Assembly: GCA_029861955.1 (NCBI GenBank)
Contig: JAOTYK010000001.1
Location: 207,260 to 271,259 of the forward strand
Direction: 5' to 3'
Source of the DNA: Acidobacteriota bacterium
GTDB taxonomy: Bacteria; Acidobacteriota; Polarisedimenticolia; Polarisedimenticolales; Polarisedimenticolaceae
Length of the DNA: 64,000 bases
Shown: one piece after another, positions 57,730 to 64,000 of the stretch
How positions within the stretch are numbered: position 1 is the first letter of the stretch
Layout of the letters: each line of letters opens with the position of its first letter
Made by a program: the position numbers and the translations under genes
Notes under the pieces: model-generated
The model's database searches: none
Told to the model about the DNA's origin: nothing
What the model saw: the letters and a program-made list of their open reading frames with translations, nothing else

Positions 57730-60182
57730 GCGGCCAGTCGACGCGCCGCGTCCTCGATCCGTTGATCGCTGACGAGGAACGCCTCTTCCAGCGGCGGGGA
57801 GTAGGGCACGGGAGTGTCCAGCGCACCTAGAACTCTCACCGGTGCGTCGAGACTCTCGAATGCCTCTTCCTGGACCCAGGCCGCGAGACTCTGGCCGATG
57901 CCGCCGGTCTTCGACCCTTCGTGGACGAAGAGAATCCGGCCAATCGCGCGAGCACAACGCAGAAGACACTCACGATCGAGCGGAACCAACGTTCGAAGAT
58001 CCAGGACGCCCGCGTCGATGCCGTCGGCGGCGAGTCGTTCGGCCACCCGCAGGCAGGAGTGTACGTACGCGCCGTAGGAGACCAGCAGCACGTCCGAACC
58101 GGTTCGACGAAGCGCCGCCCGACCGAGGGGCAGGGGAGCCACGCTGTCGGGCAGGGCTTGCTTGATCCGTGGTTCCCGATAGAGGGCGATGTGTTCGTAG
58201 AACAAGACCGGGTCCGGGTCCTTGACCGCCGACAACATCAAGGCCTGGGCATCGTGGGGTGTCGATGGCGTCACGATCTTCAGCCCGGGTGTTCGGAAGA
58301 ACCACGGCTCGGTGTTCTGGCTGTGATAAGGACCCGCCTTGCGGAGACCGCCCCAGGGCATTCGCACGACCATCGGAACCGAGCCACCCCAGCGATAGCG
58401 AATCATCGACGCGTTGTTAACCAGCTGGTTGAAGCCGGTCGCGACGAAATCGTTGAACTGAATTTCGCCGATCGGTCGTTGTCCCGCCAGCGCCGCGCCG
58501 ACACAGACGCCCAATACCCCACCCTCGGCGAGGGTCGAGTTCAGGATTCGGTCGCCGAAGCGTTCCAGCAATGGACGCAGCAGGAGAAACGCGTTGCCGT
58601 ACTTGCCACCCACGTCCTCGCCATAGACGAACACGCGGGGATCGTCTTCGAGGGCCTGGCCGACCCCACGCATGATCGCTTCGAGAAACGTTGTACCCGA
58701 TCGATCGAACGGCGGTGCGACCTCCAGGGCAGGCATGGACTCTTCGGACGAGAGCGGCTCGGCGAGCGGGTCGCGATGTCCCTCCACCTCGAAGTCGGCG
58801 AAGACGTTCTTGCCGACGTCGGCGGCATCCGGCCATTCCGAGTCGATGACGGTCCTCGACTGGTGACGGACGATCTCCTCGACTTCTCCACGTACCGTCT
58901 CGATCTCGTCGTTTGTCATGACGCCATCGCGTATCAGCCTTGCCGCATGCGTCGCGATCGGGTCCTTCTGTCGCCAGTAGCCGTAGCGATCGACATCGAC
59001 GTAGCCGTTGGGATCGGGATCAGGGTAGTCCCACGACGGCTGGGGCTCTTTTCCCAGATAGAGCATGTCGTCGTGGTGGGCATGACCGCACATCCGCATC
59101 GCGATCAACTCGATCAGTGTCGGCCCGTCCCTGCGCCGGGCGCGCTCGACGGCCCACGCAAAGGCGACGGTGACGGCCTCGATGTCCGTCCCGTCAACCG
59201 TGAGGCCCGGGATACCGTAGCCGAGGGCCTTGTCGGCGAATACCCGGGCCGCCGACTGTTCGCCGACCGGCGTCGATAGTGCCGTCTGGTTGTTCTGTAG
59301 ACAGAAGACTGCCGGGAGACTGCGGGCGGCACAGAGGTTGATCGCTTCGTGCCATTCACCCAGCGACGATCCGCCTTCGCCGATGAACGAGAGGGCGACC
59401 CGTGGGTCTCCGGCGCGGGCGAAGCCCATCGCCATTCCGGCCGCCGTCAGGGTGGCGATCGAAAGCGGTGCCGAAGCCGGTAGCACGCCGACGTCCATAT
59501 CCCCGACATGGAAGTCGCGGCCATCCATCGGGGGCCCCGCTTTTCCCATCTGGGCACTGAGAATCTTGCGAACCATCGTCTCGTCGGGACACATCGCGAT
59601 CGCGGCACCCGCATCACGAATCAGCGGGGCGACGACGTCGCCCTGCCAGCCCTTCTCCGAGTCGAGCCACTGCGGTCCACGACGTAACCGAATTCCGCAG
59701 CCATAGATCGCTTCCTGACCCAGCGAGCGAAAGCCCTTGCCCTGGAACGACGTGTCGCCATAGCGAACCTCGCCGCCGAGGAAGAAGGCCTTCAGCTGAT
59801 TGTCCGTCGCGCGGGTCAGCATCATTCCCCGCAGCATCTCGCGACGCTCGTCGGCCGTGAGGCTGGCCGCGATCCCCAGACGCTCGAGAAAGCCGTCAAC
59901 GTCGTCCACGACCTGATCGATCGCCTGCTGTCGACGATCCGCGGCTTCGACGGCCGGAGTGATCTCGTCCGCCGTCGGCGGTGTCTCCGTCAAGAGCGAC
60001 TCTCGAAGTGTCTCCGCGCAAGCACGCCGTGAAGACGCAAGCTTTCCGGCATCCTCGAGGGGAAGTTGGTCCAGCCGATCTCCGATCGCGTCGAGGACGG
60101 CGGTTGCGGCAAACGGATGCCGCTCGGCCAGGAATGTCGCTAGCGATTCGCGGAGCGTTGGCGTTGTTTCGGTGCGGGACAC
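57723..60182 (-). CDS. Fused E1 alpha/beta subunits of a 2-oxoacid dehydrogenase
   Basis: 819 residues. The alpha half has the TPP motif GEGGSSLGEWHEAIN and QNNQTALSTPVGEQSAARVF, the beta half VFVYGEDVGGKYG, STLAEGG, EIQFNDFV and YHSQNTEPWFFRTPGLKIVTPSTPHDA. Branched-chain-type E1; decarboxylates 2-oxoacids with an E2 partner not in this window. About 90 N-terminal residues are extra. Alpha and beta are normally separate proteins. The start is GTG. Confidence 0.92.
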   Translation of the reverse strand: MSRTETTPTLRESLATFLAERHPFAATAVLDAIGDRLDQLPLEDAGKLASSRRACAETLRESLLTETPPTADEITPAVEAADRRQQAIDQVVDDVDGFLERLGIAASLTADERREMLRGMMLTRATDNQLKAFFLGGEVRYGDTSFQGKGFRSLGQEAIYGCGIRLRRGPQWLDSEKGWQGDVVAPLIRDAGAAIAMCPDETMVRKILSAQMGKAGPPMDGRDFHVGDMDVGVLPASAPLSIATLTAAGMAMGFARAGDPRVALSFIGEGGSSLGEWHEAINLCAARSLPAVFCLQNNQTALSTPVGEQSAARVFADKALGYGIPGLTVDGTDIEAVTVAFAWAVERARRRDGPTLIELIAMRMCGHAHHDDMLYLGKEPQPSWDYPDPDPNGYVDVDRYGYWRQKDPIATHAARLIRDGVMTNDEIETVRGEVEEIVRHQSRTVIDSEWPDAADVGKNVFADFEVEGHRDPLAEPLSSEESMPALEVAPPFDRSGTTFLEAIMRGVGQALEDDPRVFVYGEDVGGKYGNAFLLLRPLLERFGDRILNSTLAEGGVLGVCVGAALAGQRPIGEIQFNDFVATGFNQLVNNASMIRYRWGGSVPMVVRMPWGGLRKAGPYHSQNTEPWFFRTPGLKIVTPSTPHDAQALMLSAVKDPDPVLFYEHIALYREPRIKQALPDSVAPLPLGRAALRRTGSDVLLVSYGAYVHSCLRVAERLAADGIDAGVLDLRTLVPLDRECLLRCARAIGRILFVHEGSKTGGIGQSLAAWVQEEAFESLDAPVRVLGALDTPVPYSPPLEEAFLVSDQRIEDAARRLAAY

Positions 60183-60299
60183 CCCGCGATGCTAGACGGA
60201 GTCGCGGTCGACAGCAAGCGGGTCGCAAAGGGCTTGCCGCGACAACAACGATCGGGCAGACTTGCCGTTTGTTCCGAGTCCAAACCCTGGAAGACCTTC

Positions 60300-62825
60300 G
60301 TGAGGAAACGCGTCGTCCCTCCACAGCCCGCGCCGTCGCCGGCGAGTCCCGCGTTCATGGAGATCGATCTGGTCGCCTGGGCCGGCGAGCCGATGGCACG
60401 GGCCGGGCGACGGGATGCCCTCCTGGGTCGTGTGGAGAGCCTGAGAGTTGCCGCCGATGGCGCGACCCTGGTCGCGAAGGTTCGCGACGAACGTGCGGCC
60501 GCCCGTCAGGTGACCGTCTGCCTGGCCGGGGACGAGGTCGAATGGGTCTGCACCTGTCCCAGTGCGACGGGATCTCCCTGCAAGCACGTCGTCGCCGCGG
60601 TCGAAGCGCTGCGCTTCCCGATGGGCGGTCCGATCGTCGAGGCAGGGGTCGCGGCCGCCGGTCGTCGTAGTCGCGGTGGCGCCCGTGGTGCGACCGACGC
60701 TCCGTCCGTCGACGGGTTCATCGTCAGTGGCGGGAAGGAACGCACCCTGACCCGCTCCGAGCGGATAGCTTCGGCAAGTCAGGCCGAATGGGTCCTCCGT
60801 CGGGCCGCCGCCCGGCGTCAACAGCAAGCGGTGAAGAGGATCGATGAAGACGGGCCGGTGGTGCGGCTGGAGGTCGGGGCAGAGGCGGTGGTCACGTTGC
60901 GTGGTGTCCGGGGCATCGCGGGACAGTGCGACTGCGACGACTACGCGGCCAATGAACTTGGGACCTGCGCCCACGTGGAACGTGCGCGGAACTGGTTCAT
61001 CCATCATCGAGGGCAGGTGCCGGCGAAGGTCCTCTCGCTGTGGGTGCGGCCGAGAGTCTGGGAAGAATGTGTTCCGAATCCGCTGCGAGAGATTCGAGTC
61101 GACTGGACCTGCAATGAACGGCCGGCGGGTCTCGACACGCTGTTCGACGACGACGGTTGGATCCGACCGGAGGCGGATATCGAGCAGGCGATCGTTCTGG
61201 TGGGACGGGTCGCCGACGAGAACGGACTCCGTGCGGAGATCGACGACACTGTTCACGGACGGCTTCAGAGCGAGCGCCACAAGGTCGATCGTCGCCGTCT
61301 CCTGGAGGGCATTCAGGACAACGACGAGGCCTGGCAGTCGATCACCCGGCGCGTGCCGTTCACGCTCCACCCCTATCAGTGCGTCGGGGCGCGTTTCCTC
61401 GCGACGAGGGGTCGAGCGTTCCTCGCGGACGATATGGGGCTCGGAAAGACGATCCAGGCGATCGTTGCGGCCTTGCTCTTGCGTGAAGCGAAGGAGGCCC
61501 GCCGGATCCTGATCGTCTGCCCCGCATCTCTCAAGCATCAATGGCGACAAGAGATCGAGGCGTCCTGCGAGATCTCGGTTCGGGTCCTCGAGGGTACACG
61601 GGCGACCCGCCACGAGGCCTACGCAACCTGGCAGGAAGGCTTCATGGTCGTCAACTACGAACTGGTGCTTCGCGACCTTGAACAGATTAAGCGCACCGGG
61701 ATCGATCTCGTCATCCTCGACGAGGCGCAGCGGATCAAGAACTGGGACACGAAGACGGCCAGAGCCGTCAAGCAGATTCCCAGCCGCCACGCATTCATCC
61801 TCACCGGAACGCCGCTCGAGAATCGATTGATGGAACTCCATTCCCTCGTCGAGTTTCTCCACCCCCGGGCGCTCGGGCCCCGCTGGCGTCTTCTTCCGTT
61901 CCACGCGGTGACGGAGCTGCAGGGCCGGGTTCTCGCGTACGAGGGCCTCGACGTCTTGCGGGCGCGGCTGTCGGAGTTCTTCGTCCGCCGCGATCGTCGT
62001 CAGGTGATGGACCAACTGCCGCCGCGGACCGACAACACATTCTGGATCAACATGACGAGCCTTCAGCGGCGGGCGTATCGGCGGCACGCGGGCACGGTGG
62101 CCCGACTCGTCGGCAACAATCGCGCGCTGCAGCCCGGTGAGGTCCGGCTGATGTTGCAAGCGCTCACCCGCATGCGGATCCTCTGCAACGCCCACGCACA
62201 GTACGAGTGGGAGTCGTTTGCCGATCGCGTCGAGCAGGTCGAAGCGCCGACACCGCTGGAGATCAAGCGACTTGGTTCGCCGAAGCTGGAGGAATTTGCG
62301 GCGGTTCTCGAGGAGCTTCTGGACGAGACCGACGAGAAGGTCGTTGTCTTCAGCCAATGGGATCGGATGCTGCGTCTCGCCGAGTTCGTCGTTCGGGACG
62401 GGTTGCGAAGTCGGGGAGTGACCAGCAAGCGATTCCACGGTGGCCTGACGAGCCGGGCCCGCAGCACGATGCTCGACGCGTTCCGGGAGGAGCCGGAGTT
62501 TCGTGTCTTGTTCTCGACGGATGCCGGGGGGCTTGGGTTAAACCTCCAGCATGCGGCGTCCATCGTCATCCACCTCGAGGTGCCGTGGAATCCCGCGGTC
62601 ATCGAGCAACGGATCGGACGCGTGCACCGCATGGGGCAACGCCGCAGCGTGCAGGTGTTGCATTTTGTCAGTCGTGGCGCGATTGAGGAACGGGTGCGAC
62701 GACTGGTCGAGAGCAAGCGAGCTCTGTTCGACGGGTTGCTGGTGAACGACGCGGACTACGTCAAATTCGATGACGCCGGTCGAACGGCGTGGCTCCAACG
62801 AATCGGCAATCTTCTCGAAACGTGA
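60300..62825 (+). CDS. SNF2/HepA-type helicase with two SWIM zinc fingers
   Basis: 841 residues. GTG 60300 is preferred over ATG 60189, which lies 7 bases from the divergent start with no room for a promoter. SWIM-like zinc fingers at about residues 75-95 (WVCTCPSATGSPCKHV) and 205-225 (CDCDDYAANELGTCAHV), then the SNF2 core: DDMGLGKTIQAI (Walker A), LVILDEAQRIKN (DEAQ), ILTGTPLENRLMEL, FSTDAGGLGLNLQ and QRIGRVHRMGQ. Translocates on DNA; the target is unknown, chromatin-like or transcription recycling roles occur in relatives. Confidence 0.93.
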   Translation: MRKRVVPPQPAPSPASPAFMEIDLVAWAGEPMARAGRRDALLGRVESLRVAADGATLVAKVRDERAAARQVTVCLAGDEVEWVCTCPSATGSPCKHVVAAVEALRFPMGGPIVEAGVAAAGRRSRGGARGATDAPSVDGFIVSGGKERTLTRSERIASASQAEWVLRRAAARRQQQAVKRIDEDGPVVRLEVGAEAVVTLRGVRGIAGQCDCDDYAANELGTCAHVERARNWFIHHRGQVPAKVLSLWVRPRVWEECVPNPLREIRVDWTCNERPAGLDTLFDDDGWIRPEADIEQAIVLVGRVADENGLRAEIDDTVHGRLQSERHKVDRRRLLEGIQDNDEAWQSITRRVPFTLHPYQCVGARFLATRGRAFLADDMGLGKTIQAIVAALLLREAKEARRILIVCPASLKHQWRQEIEASCEISVRVLEGTRATRHEAYATWQEGFMVVNYELVLRDLEQIKRTGIDLVILDEAQRIKNWDTKTARAVKQIPSRHAFILTGTPLENRLMELHSLVEFLHPRALGPRWRLLPFHAVTELQGRVLAYEGLDVLRARLSEFFVRRDRRQVMDQLPPRTDNTFWINMTSLQRRAYRRHAGTVARLVGNNRALQPGEVRLMLQALTRMRILCNAHAQYEWESFADRVEQVEAPTPLEIKRLGSPKLEEFAAVLEELLDETDEKVVVFSQWDRMLRLAEFVVRDGLRSRGVTSKRFHGGLTSRARSTMLDAFREEPEFRVLFSTDAGGLGLNLQHAASIVIHLEVPWNPAVIEQRIGRVHRMGQRRSVQVLHFVSRGAIEERVRRLVESKRALFDGLLVNDADYVKFDDAGRTAWLQRIGNLLET

Positions 62826-62837
62826 CCCCGTCGCTCA

Positions 62838-63749
62838 TTACCAGAGCTCGAACTCTCGAACGAGCGTAACGCCGAACTTCTCTTTTACGACGGTCTCGAC
62901 GTGATCGACGAGACGGAGGACATCGGCGGCCGTCGCCGCGCCGCGATTGACGAAGAAGTTTGCGTGCAGGGCCGACACCTCCGCGTCACCAATCCGGTAT
63001 TCCTTGAGCCCCGCCTCCTCGATCAATCGACCGGCGTAGTCACCGTCGGGCTTCAGGAACACGGAGCCACACGAAGGAAGTTCGGTGGGCTGGTTCTCCT
63101 TTCGCGAGCCCGCGAACCGCTCCAGTCGCGACGCGATCTCGTCGGGATCTCCGTCGGCTAGCTTCAGGCGGGCGCCCACGACGATTCCGTCGTTGTCACG
63201 GAACAGAGAACCGCGATAACGGAATCCGCACTCGTCATGGGGCACCTGGCGTCGCCGGCCGTTGCCGTCGACCCAGTCCACCTCGACGACGTGGTTGCCG
63301 ATCTCGAACTCGTGCCAGCCGGCGTTCATCGTCACGGCACCCCCGAGGGTTCCGGGAATCCCGGCGGCAAACTCCAGTCCCGCGAGTCCCGCGGCCGCAG
63401 AGCGTTTTGCCAGCGCGGGGAACGATGCGCCGCCACCGGCGATCACGTCGTTGCCGTCGATCGAGATCGTGTCGAGGACCCGTCGTACGCGTATGACCAG
63501 TCCTCGAACCCCCCTATCTCTCACGACCAGGTTCGATCCGTTTCCGAGAACCTTCCATGGAACTGCCTCGTCGCGAGCCCAGGAGAGGAGGATTGCGAGG
63601 TCTTCGATCGTCGCGGGGGTGGCCAGGAGTTCGGCGGCCCCGCCCACTCGAAGGGTGGTCAGGGGGGCCAGGGGGCGGTCGATTTCCAGTTTGCCCCGAT
63701 ACTCCGTGTTGCGGAGCGTGGTCAGCCAATTGTCGGTTCGATCGGGCAT
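62838..63749 (-). CDS. murB: UDP-N-acetylenolpyruvoylglucosamine reductase MurB
   Basis: 303 residues from ATG 63749, without a good ribosome site; upstream starts are possible. Motifs TTLRVGGAAELLATPATIEDL, LGNGSNLVVRDRGVRGLVIR (FAD), GIPGTLGGAVTMNAG, CGFRYRGSLF and PSCGSVFLKPDGDYAGRLIEEAG (catalytic Ser). NADPH- and FAD-dependent step in peptidoglycan synthesis. No other mur genes are near. Confidence 0.95.
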   Translation of the reverse strand: MPDRTDNWLTTLRNTEYRGKLEIDRPLAPLTTLRVGGAAELLATPATIEDLAILLSWARDEAVPWKVLGNGSNLVVRDRGVRGLVIRVRRVLDTISIDGNDVIAGGGASFPALAKRSAAAGLAGLEFAAGIPGTLGGAVTMNAGWHEFEIGNHVVEVDWVDGNGRRRQVPHDECGFRYRGSLFRDNDGIVVGARLKLADGDPDEIASRLERFAGSRKENQPTELPSCGSVFLKPDGDYAGRLIEEAGLKEYRIGDAEVSALHANFFVNRGAATAADVLRLVDHVETVVKEKFGVTLVREFELW

Positions 63750-63928
63750 TTGGGCAGCATGCCACACTGACGTCACGCTGTCAGCGACCGTCGATCCGCG
63801 GCCGTCCCCGAAATAGTGTGGCAAAACTAGAGACGTCACGGCATATATCTACCGTCACAAACAACCGATCCGCACGGATCGCCGGCCGGTCGCAGGACCG
63901 TTGCGCGCGAAGAAGTATGAGGCCGCCC

Positions 63929-64000
63929 ATGAGCGATCAGCCCGAAACGCCCACCTCCGAAACGACCACCCCCGAGACGCCCACCCCCGAAACGACTCCA
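63929..64000 (+). CDS. Start of a Thr/Pro/Glu-repeat protein (3' truncated by window)
   Basis: ATG 63929 follows GAGG at good spacing; ATG 63917 is in the same frame. The 24 visible codons read MSDQPETPTSETTTPETPTP and continue the PETPT pattern to the end of the window. Low-complexity N-terminal linkers like this occur on secreted or membrane proteins. The product beyond the edge cannot be told. Confidence 0.55.
   Translation, partial: MSDQPETPTSETTTPETPTPETTP

Noticed and set aside
60192..62438. 748-codon minus-strand frame opposite the SNF2 helicase
   Set aside because: Antisense shadow; the opposite strand has all helicase motifs.

Overview
This is a GC-rich, gene-dense chromosomal stretch from a Gram-negative, lipopolysaccharide-bearing bacterium. 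The complete CMP-Kdo pathway, LolA, a Kdo/LPS kinase-like protein, a family 9 heptosyltransferase and TatA/TatC all imply an outer membrane. Large secreted Cys-rich (DUF4215-like) proteins, an S8 protease ending in a W-rich hexapeptide array, many lipoproteins, a futalosine-pathway MqnD and HrcA/CIRCE control of groESL suggest Acidobacteriota (Thermoanaerobaculia/Polarisedimenticolia-like), with Myxococcota-like lineages as the alternative. The lineage is inference; no rRNA or tRNA gene was seen.

Layout. 1-2535: 3' part of a secreted Cys-rich, beta-propeller protein. 2536-3943: remnant DNA and a complete IS3-family element with a frameshifted orfAB. 4123-5428: PadR regulator plus membrane sensor-domain protein with an operator in its promoter. 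5744-6706: an AT-richer methyltransferase. 6703-13768, mostly minus strand: DUF1223 protein, cyclophilin, BlaR1/BlaI-like pair with tandem operators, MltD-like lytic transglycosylase lipoprotein, and a CcoG/NapH-like Fe-S membrane protein fused to TPRs. 13781-16999: two secreted proteins that share a C-terminal signature. 16996-20975: MBL-fold lipoprotein coupled to an S9 peptidase, and a methyltransferase. 21032-26306: S8 protease with 25 consecutive hexapeptides, divergent from polA across a region packed with TGAGAC/GTCTCA half-sites. 26381-35747: HD-GYP response regulator, HEAT/cyclophilin-like lipoprotein, lolA, HDAC-like deacetylase, YgfZ, MqnD, parvulin, M20 hydrolase, EamA transporter. 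35823-40621: groESL with CIRCE and, divergently, a Clp-type single-ring AAA+ protein with an IGF loop and a non-canonical Walker A, overlapping an unknown gene. 40604-45235: Ctp protease, tatA-tatC-LPS kinase, heptosyltransferase. 45328-47836: Trm112-like protein and a double DUF4388 protein. 47842-53545 (minus): kdsB-pyrG-kdsA-lipoprotein-kdsD-kdsC-lapA-like operon. 53684-63749: peptidase T, DUF6178-like protein with a small coiled-coil partner, fused E1 alpha/beta ketoacid dehydrogenase, double-SWIM SNF2 helicase and murB. 63929-64000: start of a Thr/Pro/Glu-repeat protein.

Two general patterns stand out. Convergent genes usually overlap at their 3' ends (9 of 13 tail-to-tail junctions, several sharing a CTAG). 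Promoters that can be read (groESL, ctp, tat, blaI, padR) have near-consensus sigma-70 boxes with repressor palindromes placed in or just after them. The most interesting candidates for undescribed biology are the atypical Clp ATPase pair, the hexapeptide-tailed S8 protease with its half-site cluster, and the BlaI/BlaR1-like pair whose sensor is a long coiled coil.
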